Of a stretch of DNA of 64,000 bases, positions 44,335 to 54,604 are shown one piece after another. Positions within the stretch are counted from its first letter, which is position 1. Every line of letters starts with the position of its first letter. The translations under genes and the position numbers were made by a program. Below the pieces are notes generated by a model, which ran no database searches, was not told the DNA's origin, and saw nothing but the letters and a program-made list of their open reading frames with translations. Source of the DNA: JAICUF01 sp038250675 (GTDB lineage Bacteria; Gemmatimonadota; Gemmatimonadetes; Gemmatimonadales; GWC2-71-9); contig JBBSCB010000011.1 in NCBI GenBank assembly GCA_038250675.1, positions 22,258 through 86,257 on the forward strand. Direction: 5' to 3'.

Positions 44335-47126
44335 CCGACCGCCGACCACCCGCGCGCCCCGGCTACTCGCTCGGCCGCCCAGTCGTGCCGGGGACGCCGT
44401 TCGTGGATCCCGAGCCGCCGCGTGAGGCGGGTGAGCCGCCCACTGGCCGGAGCTCGCTCCCGGCCGAGCTGCGCCGGGCGCGGACCCGGCGCCGGGCGGA
44501 GCCGTCGCACGAGCCGGCAGCGCCGCCCGCCCGCAGCACCGCCACCGCCCCGCTCGCCCGCGATACGGCGCAGCGGCGCGCTGCCCGCCGGCGCGCCCTG
44601 GCCGATCCCGACGGCGCCGTCCGCGCCTGGTTCGCTGATCATGGGTGGAGTCCGTTCGGATTTCAGGAGGAGGTCTGGGAGTCGTACCTCGCCGGGGAGA
44701 GCGGGCTCATTCACGCCGCCACCGGCACCGGCAAGACCTATGCGGCGTGGATGGGGCCGCTCATCGAGTGGCTGCGCGCGGCGGCGCCCGCCGTGCGCAC
44801 CGTCGCGCGTCTCGCCGCGCCCCCGCTCCGGATCCTCTGGGTCACGCCACTCCGCGCCCTCGCGGCCGATACCGAAGCCGCGCTTGCGGCGCCCGTTCGC
44901 GATCTCGGCCTGCCATGGACCGTCGAGACCCGTACCGGCGATACACCGGCCGGGGTCCGGAGCCGCCAGCGCAGCCTGCTGCCGACCGCGCTGATCACCA
45001 CGCCGGAGAGTCTGTCGCTCCTGCTCACCCGCGACACCGCCGCCGCGCTATTCGCGCAGCTCGAATGCGTCGTGGTGGACGAGTGGCACGAGTTGATGGC
45101 GAGCAAACGCGGCGTGCAGACCGAGCTGGCGCTCGCGCGACTGCGCCACTTCCGTCCGGCGCTGCGCACGTGGGGGCTTTCGGCCACGCTCGGGAACCTC
45201 GACGCGGCCCGGGATACGCTGCTCGGCGTCGACCCGGACGGCGCGCCCCGGCCGGGCCAACTGGTTCGCGGACTGGTGCCCAAGGTGATCGACGTGGACT
45301 CGCTGGTTCCGCCCACCATCGAACGGTTTCCGTGGTCGGGCCAGATCGGACTGGCCCTGCTCGATCAGGTGGTGGCCGCCGTCGATGAGGGTGGCACCAC
45401 GCTCGTTTTCACCAACACCCGTGCGACCGCCGAGCTGTGGTTCCAGGCGCTCCGCCGCAGCGGCGCGGCATGGGCGGACCGGATCGGGCTGCACCACGGC
45501 TCGATCGCCCGTGCCGATCGCGACTCCGTGGAGGCGGGTCTCCGCGGCGGTACGCTCCGCTGTGTCGTGTGCACATCCAGTCTCGATCTCGGCGTGGACT
45601 TTACGCCGGTGGACCGCGTACTGCAGATCGGCAGCCCCAAGGCGGTGGGACGACTGGTGCAGCGCGCCGGCCGGAGCGGGCACCGGCCTGGCGCGGTCAG
45701 CCGCGTCACCTGCGTGCCGGCGAGTGCCCTGGAACTGGTCGATATCGCCGCGGCGCGCGCGGCACTGGAAGCGGGCGCGATCGAGGCACGGCCGCCGGTC
45801 GAGCGGCCGCTCGACCTGCTCGCTCAACACACCGTCTCCGTGGCGCTCGGAGGCGGCTTTACGAGCGACGAACTCTATCACGAAGTCCGGACCACGCATG
45901 CCTACCGCGACCTGCCGCCCGACGAATGGGCGTGGATTCTCGACTTCGTGACCCGGGGTGGCCAGGCGCTGCGTGCCTACCCCGATTACGCGCGCGTCAC
46001 CGAAATCGACGGCGTCTACCGGGTGACGGACTCCAGAATCGCCCTCCGTCATCGACTGTCGATCGGCACGATCGTCAGCGAATCGTCGCTGACGGTGCGC
46101 TACGTCAGCGGTCGGACGCTGGGCACTATCGAGGAGGGGTTCATCGCGCGGTTGCGCCCCGGCGATCGCTTCGTGTTTGGCGGCCGGCCGCTGGAGTTCG
46201 TCCGGGTCCGGGACATGACCGCCTGGGTGCGCCGGGCCCGCGGCCCGGCGAATGCCGTGCCCAGGTGGTCCGGTGCGCGACTCACGCTGTCACCGGAGCT
46301 GGCGCGGGCGGTCCGTGACAAACTGGACGAGGCTCGACGCGGCATCTACGACGCGCCGGAGATGCGGGAGGTGCGGCCCGTGCTGGAGCTCCAGGCCGCG
46401 TGGTCCCGCCTGCCGGCGACCGACGAGCTGCTGGTGGAGCGGACCCGGAGCCGGGATGGCCACCACCTGTTCTTCTATCCCGTCGAGGGGCGGCTGGTAC
46501 ATGAAGGGCTCGCCGCGCTCTTCGCCTATCGCATCGCACAGCTGGCGCCCATCTCGTTCAGTCTGGCGGCCAATGATTACGGGTTCGAGCTGCTCTCGCC
46601 GGACCCGGCGCCGATCGAGGCCGCGCTCGAGGGCGGGCTGCTCTCCGCCGACTACCTCTTCAACGACATTCCGGCCAGTCTCAATGCCGCCGAAATGGCC
46701 CGACGTCAGTTCCGGGAAGTGGCGCGGGTGGCCGGGCTGCTTTTTCAGGGATATCCCGGCAGCGGCAGATCAGCAAAGCAGCTTCAGGCCTCGAGCGGGC
46801 TCATCTACGACGTGTTCGCACGGTATGACCCGGACAACCTGCTGCTGCGGCAGGCGGAGCGCGAGGTGCTGGAGCGGCAACTGGAGCGGAGCCGGTTGGG
46901 CCGCACGCTGGTACGGCTGAGTGCGGGACGGGTCACGCTGGTGGACGTCGAGCGCCCCACCCCGCTGGCGTTCGCACTCATCGTCGATCGCGCGCGGGAA
47001 CAGGTCAGTTCTGAAAAGCTTGCCGATCGGGTACGCCGAATGGTCGCGCCGCTGGAACGCGCCGCCGGGCCGGCCGTCCCGCGCATCGCCACGCTTCGCT
47101 CCGCCGGATGGGACGGCCCGCGGTGA
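44331..47126 (+). CDS. Ligase-associated DEXH helicase (Lhr-core type)
   Basis: 931 residues from ATG 44331, overlapping the ligase stop. An Arg/Pro-rich N-terminal extension of about 95 residues is unusual. Then GFQEEVWESYLAGESGLIHAATGTGKTYAAWMG (Q motif, Walker A) appears in two pieces, and VVVDEWHELM (DEXH) follows. LSATLGNLDAARDTLLG and LVQRAGRSGHRPGAVSRV complete the RecA domains. The winged-helix and beta-barrel domains of Lhr-core lie in the C-terminal half. Shorter than full Lhr (about 1500 residues). Confidence 0.93.
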   Translation: MTDRRPPARPGYSLGRPVVPGTPFVDPEPPREAGEPPTGRSSLPAELRRARTRRRAEPSHEPAAPPARSTATAPLARDTAQRRAARRRALADPDGAVRAWFADHGWSPFGFQEEVWESYLAGESGLIHAATGTGKTYAAWMGPLIEWLRAAAPAVRTVARLAAPPLRILWVTPLRALAADTEAALAAPVRDLGLPWTVETRTGDTPAGVRSRQRSLLPTALITTPESLSLLLTRDTAAALFAQLECVVVDEWHELMASKRGVQTELALARLRHFRPALRTWGLSATLGNLDAARDTLLGVDPDGAPRPGQLVRGLVPKVIDVDSLVPPTIERFPWSGQIGLALLDQVVAAVDEGGTTLVFTNTRATAELWFQALRRSGAAWADRIGLHHGSIARADRDSVEAGLRGGTLRCVVCTSSLDLGVDFTPVDRVLQIGSPKAVGRLVQRAGRSGHRPGAVSRVTCVPASALELVDIAAARAALEAGAIEARPPVERPLDLLAQHTVSVALGGGFTSDELYHEVRTTHAYRDLPPDEWAWILDFVTRGGQALRAYPDYARVTEIDGVYRVTDSRIALRHRLSIGTIVSESSLTVRYVSGRTLGTIEEGFIARLRPGDRFVFGGRPLEFVRVRDMTAWVRRARGPANAVPRWSGARLTLSPELARAVRDKLDEARRGIYDAPEMREVRPVLELQAAWSRLPATDELLVERTRSRDGHHLFFYPVEGRLVHEGLAALFAYRIAQLAPISFSLAANDYGFELLSPDPAPIEAALEGGLLSADYLFNDIPASLNAAEMARRQFREVARVAGLLFQGYPGSGRSAKQLQASSGLIYDVFARYDPDNLLLRQAEREVLERQLERSRLGRTLVRLSAGRVTLVDVERPTPLAFALIVDRAREQVSSEKLADRVRRMVAPLERAAGPAVPRIATLRSAGWDGPR

Positions 47127-47794
47127 GCGTTGTCCCGGGCGACCTCAGCGTGACGGTGGCCGGCGAGGCCGTGACGCTCATCCCCGAACGCGCTATCTAC
47201 TGGCCGAGGGTGCAGGCCCTGATCGTCGCGGACCTGCACTGGGGCAAGGCCGCGACTTTTCGCGCGGCGGGCGTAGCGCTGCCGCCCGGAACCACTACCG
47301 ACGACCTGGCCCGCCTCAGCGGCGCGCTCCGGCGAACCGGCGCCCGCCAGCTCATCCTGCTGGGCGATCTGTTCCACGCCCGGCCGGGCCGGGAGGCGGA
47401 CCACACCCTCGGCGCCATCGCGGCGTGGCATGCCCGGCATCCGGCGCTCGACATACTGCTGGTGCGCGGCAACCACGACCGGCGTGCCGGCGACCCGCCG
47501 GCGGAGTTGGGCATCGAGGTCGTCGACGCGCCCCACCGCAGCGGCCCGTTCGTGCTGCGGCACGAGCCGGCGGAGGATCCCGAGGCCTACGCCCTGGCGG
47601 GGCACCTGCACCCGGCGTGCATCGTCACCGGAGCCGGCCGACAGCACGCCCGGCTGCCCTGCTTTCTCCTCGGGCTCCGGGGTGCGGTGCTTCCGGCGTT
47701 CGGCAGCTTCACCGGCACCAGCGTCGTCGAGCCGCGCGCCACGGACCGCGTCTTCGTCGTCGCCGGCAACGCGGTGATCGCGGTGCCGGCGTGA
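47108..47794 (+). CDS. pdeM: Ligase-associated phosphodiesterase PdeM
   Basis: 228 residues from ATG 47108; GTG 47123, which overlaps the helicase stop, is an alternative. Metallophosphoesterase motifs are IVADLHWGKAATF, LLGDLFHAR, VRGNHDRRA and LAGHLHPACIV. PdeM completes the conserved exonuclease-ligase-helicase-phosphodiesterase set. It is convergent with the cytochrome gene with a 3-bp gap. Confidence 0.9.
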   Translation: MGRPAVSVVPGDLSVTVAGEAVTLIPERAIYWPRVQALIVADLHWGKAATFRAAGVALPPGTTTDDLARLSGALRRTGARQLILLGDLFHARPGREADHTLGAIAAWHARHPALDILLVRGNHDRRAGDPPAELGIEVVDAPHRSGPFVLRHEPAEDPEAYALAGHLHPACIVTGAGRQHARLPCFLLGLRGAVLPAFGSFTGTSVVEPRATDRVFVVAGNAVIAVPA

Positions 47795-47797
47795 GCC

Positions 47798-48664
47798 TCA
47801 CCGGCCCCGTGGCGTGGGGTGCTGGCGCTGGTACTGCGTCGGGTAGGCGACGTCGGGCGGCGCCCCGCCGTTGGGCCAGTCGCGCTCCTTGCCGGCAAAG
47901 TCCGGCCGCGGCTGCGCGTTGACGTACATCGCCACATCCATCGCTTCCTGATCGGTGAGCGTGCCGCGGCGGTCGTACGGCATGTTGTAGCGGATGAACG
48001 CCGCGGCGGTGCGCACCCGTGCCATGCCGGCACCGATGTTGTAGGAGCGGGCACCCCAGAGCGGCGGCGCGATCACCGTCCCCTGCCCCGTCGGCCCATG
48101 GCATCGCGTGCACTGGACGAGGAAGACCCGGGCGCCGCGTCCGGTGTCGCCGGTCGTGAGGGTGAGGCGCTTGAGTCCCTGGCCCTCGACCACGGCGCCG
48201 ACCGGCACGCCGCGCGAGAGGAACGTCATGTAGGCCACGATATCGCGCATGTCATCGCCGCCGGCGGGCAGGGTCCGCCCATTGAGACTGCGCTCGAAGC
48301 AATCGTTGACCCGGTCCTCGATCAGCGAGATGGACGCGCTCCGACTCCGAAACTGGGGAAACCGGGCGGTGACGCCCACCCAGGGCATCGCATCCGGGCG
48401 CCGCCCGTTCTCGGGATGGCAACTAACGCATCGGAGCCCATTGCCGACGAACCCCGGCAGACTGTCGGCGGTGTGCGTGAGGAGCGCGAGCCCGCGCCGC
48501 GCGGCGCGTCCCACCGGATCATCCGGAATCATGGAATCGGCCGGCGGCGCAAACGCCACCGTATCGGCGTCGCGCGCTGCGCGCGCCCGCGGCGGCGGCG
48601 AGCAGCCCAGGGCTGCCGCGATGAGCGGCAGGGCCATGCCGACCTGCTGGGAATACCGACGCAC
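47798..48664 (-). CDS. Dihaem c-type cytochrome (TsdA-like)
   Basis: 288 residues from GTG 48664, with AAGGAG six bases upstream. A signal peptide ends near GCSPPP, with a possible lipidated Cys. Haem motifs are CVSCH (about 80) and CTRCH (about 190). ARFPQFRSRSASISLIEDRVNDCFERSLNG is the TsdA signature segment (in pieces: FPQFRSR, RVNDCFERSLNG). TsdA-like proteins are thiosulfate dehydrogenases/tetrathionate reductases in the periplasm. It could feed electrons to a terminal oxidase, and cydAB is divergent. Confidence 0.83.
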   Translation of the reverse strand: MRRYSQQVGMALPLIAAALGCSPPPRARAARDADTVAFAPPADSMIPDDPVGRAARRGLALLTHTADSLPGFVGNGLRCVSCHPENGRRPDAMPWVGVTARFPQFRSRSASISLIEDRVNDCFERSLNGRTLPAGGDDMRDIVAYMTFLSRGVPVGAVVEGQGLKRLTLTTGDTGRGARVFLVQCTRCHGPTGQGTVIAPPLWGARSYNIGAGMARVRTAAAFIRYNMPYDRRGTLTDQEAMDVAMYVNAQPRPDFAGKERDWPNGGAPPDVAYPTQYQRQHPTPRGR

Positions 48665-48696
48665 GCGAGCTCCTTTGCGGATTGACCTGCTCCGTT

Positions 48697-48725
48697 ACTC
48701 TATGGGGAGCCGGCGGCCGGGGCAA
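48697..48725 (-). promoter_or_regulatory. Promoter of the TsdA-like gene, TTGCCC-17-TAGAGT
   Basis: On the minus strand TTGCCC (48725-48720) and TAGAGT (48702-48697) are 17 bp apart, 32 bp before the GTG at 48664. Confidence 0.55.
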
Positions 48726-48740
48726 GCACGCCATATCCGG

Positions 48741-48769
48741 TTGCCGCCGGGCACCGTGATTCCTATGTT
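48741..48769 (+). promoter_or_regulatory. cydA promoter, TTGCCG-17-TATGTT
   Basis: TTGCCG at 48741-48746 and TATGTT at 48764-48769 with 17 bp between. GGAGG at 48784-48788 leads into GTG 48794. Confidence 0.6.
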
Positions 48770-48793
48770 GCCTCAGCGATCCCGGAGGCGCGC

Positions 48794-50110
48794 GTGTCCA
48801 ATCTCCTGGCGGCCCGCGCACAGATGGCGGTCTCGCTTGGCTTCCATATCATCTTCGCCGTCATCGGCATCGGCATTCCGCTGCTGATGGTGATCGCGGA
48901 GCGCCGGTGGCAGCGCACCGGCGACCGGATGTATCTCGAGCTCGCCCGCCGCTGGGCCAGGGGCACCGCGATCCTCTTTGCGGTCGGTGCCGTCTCCGGC
49001 ACCGTGCTGTCGTTCGAGCTGGGACTGCTGTGGCCCAGTTTCATGGCCTTCGCCGGCCCCGTCATCGGCATGCCGTTCTCGCTCGAGGGGTTTGCGTTCT
49101 TCCTCGAGGGCATCTTCCTCGGCGTCTATCTCTACGGCTGGGACCGCGTCTCTCCGCGGGCGCATCTGCTGGCGGGGGTCGCCGTCGCGGTCAGTGGTGC
49201 CGCATCCGGAGTGTTCGTCGTCATTGCCAACTCCTGGATGAACACGCCGGCCGGCTTCGATCTGGCCGCCGGCCGGATCACCGACGTCCACCCGCTGGCC
49301 GCGATGACCAACCCGGCCGCGCTCCAGCAGACCATCCACATGCTCATCGCGGCCTATGCGGCAACCGGCTTTGCCGTCGCCGGACTCCACGCGGCACTGC
49401 TGCTGCGCGATCCCCGGAACGCCTTCCATCGCCGTGCCCTCGCCGTCGCGCTACTGGTGGGCGGGCCGGCCGCCGCGCTGCAGCCGCTGTCCGGCGATTT
49501 CAGCGCCCACGCGGTCGCGGTGCAGCAGCCCGCCAAGCTCGCGGCGATCGAGGGCCTCTTCGCCACGACCCGTGCCGCCCCGCTCACCATCGGCGGGATT
49601 CCCGACGCCGCCACCCGGACGATGCGCCTGGGCCTCCGCATTCCCTACGGGCTTTCCCTGCTGGCCTTCCATGATCCGCATGCGGTCGTGCGGGGCCTCG
49701 ATGACGTGCCGCGCGGCGACTGGCCGCCGGTCGCGATCGTGCACGTGGCCTTCCAGTGCATGGTGGCGCTCGGTCTCTACCTAGCGCTCGTCGCACTGGT
49801 CACCGGATGGGTGGCATGGCGCCGGGGCCCGCCGGCAGACCATCGCTGGCTGCTGCGCGCCCTGACCATCGCCACCCCGATGGGATTCCTCGCCATCGAG
49901 GCAGGATGGGTGGTCACTGAAGTGGGGCGCCAACCCTGGATCGTCACCGGCGTGCTCCGCACCGCCGATGCGGTGACACCGATGCCGGGACTGGTGGTGA
50001 CGTTCACCGCCTTTACGGTGCTCTATTGTCTGCTGGCCGCCGCCGTCGTTTGGCTGCTGCGCCGCCAGGTGATCAGGGCCCCGCGCACCCAGGAGGCCGA
50101 CCCTGTCTGA
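48794..50110 (+). CDS. cydA: Cytochrome bd-type quinol oxidase subunit I
   Basis: 438 residues from GTG 48794. The LGFHIIFAVIGIGIPLLMV helix carries the first haem ligand and NPAALQQTIHMLIAAY another. LELGLLWPSFMAFAG and MPFSLEGFAFFLEGIF are typical of CydA, with the acidic residues of the proton path. The Q-loop region is short and GRQPWIVTGVLRT is conserved. Together with CydB this is a high-affinity quinol:O2 oxidoreductase of the cyanide-insensitive type. It is divergent from a dihaem cytochrome. Confidence 0.93.
   Translation: MSNLLAARAQMAVSLGFHIIFAVIGIGIPLLMVIAERRWQRTGDRMYLELARRWARGTAILFAVGAVSGTVLSFELGLLWPSFMAFAGPVIGMPFSLEGFAFFLEGIFLGVYLYGWDRVSPRAHLLAGVAVAVSGAASGVFVVIANSWMNTPAGFDLAAGRITDVHPLAAMTNPAALQQTIHMLIAAYAATGFAVAGLHAALLLRDPRNAFHRRALAVALLVGGPAAALQPLSGDFSAHAVAVQQPAKLAAIEGLFATTRAAPLTIGGIPDAATRTMRLGLRIPYGLSLLAFHDPHAVVRGLDDVPRGDWPPVAIVHVAFQCMVALGLYLALVALVTGWVAWRRGPPADHRWLLRALTIATPMGFLAIEAGWVVTEVGRQPWIVTGVLRTADAVTPMPGLVVTFTAFTVLYCLLAAAVVWLLRRQVIRAPRTQEADPV
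50091..50096 (+). promoter_or_regulatory. Strong Shine-Dalgarno pointing to a CTG start for cydB
   Basis: AGGAGG at 50091-50096 lies six bases before CTG 50103. The nearest ATG/GTG/TTG in the frame is GTG 50145, which would remove the first membrane-segment residues that CydB normally has. Confidence 0.6.
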
Positions 50111-51090
50111 ACACGGCCTGGGCGATCTGCTCGCCGGCATCCTGGTGCTCGCACTCAATGCCTACGTGCTGCTGGGCGGCGCGGATTTTGGCGGGGGTGT
50201 CTGGGACCTGCTGGCGCGCGGGCCCCGGCGGGACCGGCAGCGGGCGCTGATCGCGGACGCGATCGCGCCGATCTGGGAGGCCAACCACGTCTGGCTGATC
50301 CTGGCCGTGGTGCTGCTCTTTACCTGCTTCCCGCCGGCCTTTGCGCGATTGAGCGTGATGCTTCACCTCCCGCTGGCGCTCGCGCTGCTGGGCATCGTGC
50401 TGCGGGGTTCGGCCTTCACGTTCCGCAGCTACGACAGTCGCCGGGACGCGGTGCAGCAGCGCTGGGGCGCGATCTTCGCCGGCGCGAGCGTCATCACGCC
50501 GGTGCTGCTCGGCATCTGCGTCGGCGCGATCGCTACCAGCCGCCTGGGCGGCGATCACGCCGGCTTCGTCGCCGGATACGTGACGCCATGGCTCACGCCG
50601 TTTGCGGTGGCGGTCGGCCTGATGACGCTCGGCCTCTTTGCCTTTCTGGCCGCGGTCTATCTCGCCGTCGAGGCGCGCGACCCCGCGTTGCAGGAGGACT
50701 TTCGCCGGCGTGGACTGGCGGCGGCACTCGTCACCGCCGCGCTTGCCGGCGTTGCGGTGCCGCTCGCGGGCCACGGCGCGCCCCGGATGTTTGCCGTGCT
50801 CACGGCCTCGCGGTGGACGCTCCCGCTCCACGCCGGCACCGCGCTCGCGGGGCTCGCGGCGCTCGCCGCGCTCTGGTGGCGCCGGTTTCGGCTCGCGCGG
50901 GTGGCCGCGGCCGCGCTCGTGTCGCTGGTGCTCTGGGGCTGGGCGGTGGGCCAGTACCCCTACGTCGTGCCGCCCGAGCTCACCATCGGCAACAGTGCGG
51001 CGCCGCCGGCCACGCTGAGGTTCGTGCTCCTCGGCCTCGGGGTCGGCGGCGCCGTGCTGGTGCCATCGCTGGCCTATCTCTACCGCGTCT

Positions 51091-51116
<26 letters not shown>
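50103..51116 (+). CDS. cydB: Cytochrome bd-type quinol oxidase subunit II
   Basis: 337 residues if read from CTG 50103 (about 323 from GTG 50145). The first helix LLAGILVLALNAYVLLGGADFGGGVWDLL and IAPIWEANHVWLILAVVLLFTCFP are CydB signatures, with the ADFG segment and the Glu of WEANHVW. About eight to nine membrane segments. The reading begins eight bases before the cydA stop. Its 3' end overlaps the convergent POT transporter gene by 26 bp. No CydX-like small gene was seen. Confidence 0.9.
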
Positions 51117-52665
<1,549 letters not shown>

Positions 52666-52677
52666 GACCGGCTCCTC

Positions 52678-53211
52678 TCAGGGTTCCTTGCGAAGTTTCT
52701 TCTTCAGGTGGGCCAGCTGTGCTTCGACCGCCGCGTCGTGGAGCGCGCGGTCCGCGCGGGCGGCCATGCGCTCCGTCTCGAGGTCGCCGTCGTCGGGAGC
52801 CGCGCGCGGCGCAGCGCCGGGGACACGGCCCTGCTGGGCGCCGCGGAGCTGCGCGGTCATCTCCGCCAGCTCGCGTTCGGCCATCGCAAGCTCATCCCGC
52901 TGGACACCGAGCTTGCGCCCGAGCACCCCCACCCGCTCGCGATGGCGCGCGGCAAACCGCTCGGCCACCGCCACGGTCTCGGCATCGGGAATCCCGGCCG
53001 CCAGCCGGCCCCGCCGCTCGGCGTCCTCGAGCTGGCGCTGCTCTGCCGCCAGCTCGCGATCGGAGGCGGCCAGCGCATCGCGCATGACACCGACGGCGGC
53101 CCGCGCCTCGATCACCGCGTCGCGTAGCCCCGCCGCGTAGGCGCGCGCATCGGGGCGTGCGCCCTGCTCGGCAAAGAGGTGGTCGAGCCGCGCGCGAAAC
53201 GATTCGAACAC
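52678..53211 (-). CDS. Coiled-coil hypothetical protein
   Basis: About 177 residues from GTG 53211, with AAAGGA about ten bases upstream; TTG 53229 is an alternative. FESFRARLDHLFAEQG precedes long Ala/Arg/Glu-rich helices such as VMRDALAASDRELAAEQRQLEDAERR. It ends in a basic KKKLRKEP. The pattern suggests a soluble coiled-coil protein, distantly like PspA. It is on the same strand as the POT gene and just upstream of it. Function unknown. Confidence 0.65.
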   Translation of the reverse strand: MFESFRARLDHLFAEQGARPDARAYAAGLRDAVIEARAAVGVMRDALAASDRELAAEQRQLEDAERRGRLAAGIPDAETVAVAERFAARHRERVGVLGRKLGVQRDELAMAERELAEMTAQLRGAQQGRVPGAAPRAAPDDGDLETERMAARADRALHDAAVEAQLAHLKKKLRKEP

Positions 53212-53346
53212 GCCTGCGGGTCCTTTCAATGGGGAGTTGGCCCACGGGGGGCCCAGCGAATGTTACGGCGGCATGCGCGCGACCGTCAAGCGACCAATCG
53301 CGTCCAGCCGCCCCCGAATCCCGGGCGCGGCGTTAATTTGCACGGG

Positions 53347-53352
53347 TACCTT
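53347..53352 (+). promoter_or_regulatory. -10-like TACCTT before a lipoprotein gene
   Basis: TACCTT (TAnnnT) lies 29 bp before ATG 53382. An upstream TAATTT at 53333-53338 is an alternative. GGAG at 53373-53376 is the ribosome-binding site. Confidence 0.35.
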
Positions 53353-53381
53353 CGCGCGCCCTCCCGCGACCCGGAGCCCAC

Positions 53382-53870
53382 ATGTCCTCCCGGTTCATCC
53401 TGCTGTCCGTCCTGCTGCTCGCCGCCTGCGGCGACGGCAAGCCCCACCCGGCCTGCGGTATCGCGGCGATCGCCGGCCCCGCGGCACTGATCACTGAATT
53501 CGGAACGCCGGGCCAGACGCTGGGCTCGCCGCCCGCCACCCTGCCGGAGCGCCTCGTGGCGCGGCTGGCGGCCGGGCCGGCCTATCGTGCCGTGACCGGC
53601 CGGCAGCAGGGCGATTCGATGTGGGTAATCGGCGTGGACGGCACGCTGCCGCCCAACGTGCGACTCAGCTACGGCGTGCTCGTGCTCGATCGCTCCGAAC
53701 AGCCGCGTGGCGTCATGCTGTTTGAGGACGCCCCAGTGGCCGGTGCCGCGCACATCGGCACCGTCACCATGGGCAGCAGCACGGTGCCGCTGCTGGGTGT
53801 CGAAACCGATCCGACCCGCTACGAAGATCCCGCCTGTCCGTTTTTCCCCGATTCGGTGCTGCGATCGTGA
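53382..53870 (+). CDS. Hypothetical lipoprotein
   Basis: 162 residues. MSSRFILLSVLLLAAC is a signal peptide with lipobox LAAC. The mature part has GQTLGSPPATLPERLVARL and a C-terminal DPACPFFPDSVLRS, with no recognised domain. The stop overlaps the GTG of the amidotransferase (GTGA), so the two genes are coupled. Confidence 0.65.
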   Translation: MSSRFILLSVLLLAACGDGKPHPACGIAAIAGPAALITEFGTPGQTLGSPPATLPERLVARLAAGPAYRAVTGRQQGDSMWVIGVDGTLPPNVRLSYGVLVLDRSEQPRGVMLFEDAPVAGAAHIGTVTMGSSTVPLLGVETDPTRYEDPACPFFPDSVLRS

Positions 53871-54604
53871 CCTGCCGGATCGGCGTGACCGGCGTCACCC
53901 GCCAGTGGGAGGGTGCGGACCGCTCCGGCGTCAATGCCGCATACATCCGACGCGTGCTGACCGCGGGCGCGGTCCCCCTCGTGCTCCCGCCGCTCATCGA
54001 CCCGGGCGATGTCGATGCCGTGCTCGACGGACTGCACGGGTTGCTGTTTACCGGTGGCGAAGACGTGGCACCGGCCTGCTACGGCGCGGACCCATCACCG
54101 CTGCTCGGCACGGTGGATCCGGTGCGCGATCGGTTCGAGCTGGCGCTGTTCGCGGCCGCTCGCCGCCGACGGATGCCCGTGCTGGGGATCTGCCGCGGGA
54201 TTCAGCTGATCAACGTCGCGCTGGGCGGCACGTTGTGGCAGGACCTGGCTACGGAGCACGTGGGAAGCGTGGAGCACAATGCACCGGGCTCGCGCGCCAC
54301 CCGCACCCACACCGTCGAGATCGTGCCGGGCAGCCGCACGGCGCTGGCCCTCGGTGCCACTGCGATGGCGGTCAACTCGTTCCATCATCAGGCGGTGCGG
54401 GACCTCGCGCCGGGGCTGGTGGCCAGTGCGTGGGCGCCCGACGGCCTGCTGGAGGCGGCGGAGGCGCCGGAACGTGAGCCGTGGCTGGTCACGGTGCAGT
54501 GGCACCCGGAGGAGCTGGACGCTGCACGCGCCGCCGCCGGGCCCGGGCTCATGGGCGCGCTGGCGGCGGAAGCGGAGGTCTGGAGTCGCGCGGTCGTCGG
54601 CTAA
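53867..54604 (+). CDS. Class I glutamine amidotransferase-like hydrolase (peptidase C26, PuuD-like)
   Basis: 245 residues from GTG 53867. The nucleophile elbow LGICRGIQLINV contains the catalytic Cys, LLFTGGEDVAPACYG is the oxyanion strand, and VQWHPEEL provides the His-x-Glu pair. This is the gamma-glutamyl-GABA hydrolase (PuuD) family. Polyamine genes are not nearby, so the substrate is uncertain. Its TAA overlaps the TAG of the convergent gene. Confidence 0.9.
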   Translation: MTCRIGVTGVTRQWEGADRSGVNAAYIRRVLTAGAVPLVLPPLIDPGDVDAVLDGLHGLLFTGGEDVAPACYGADPSPLLGTVDPVRDRFELALFAAARRRRMPVLGICRGIQLINVALGGTLWQDLATEHVGSVEHNAPGSRATRTHTVEIVPGSRTALALGATAMAVNSFHHQAVRDLAPGLVASAWAPDGLLEAAEAPEREPWLVTVQWHPEELDAARAAAGPGLMGALAAEAEVWSRAVVG

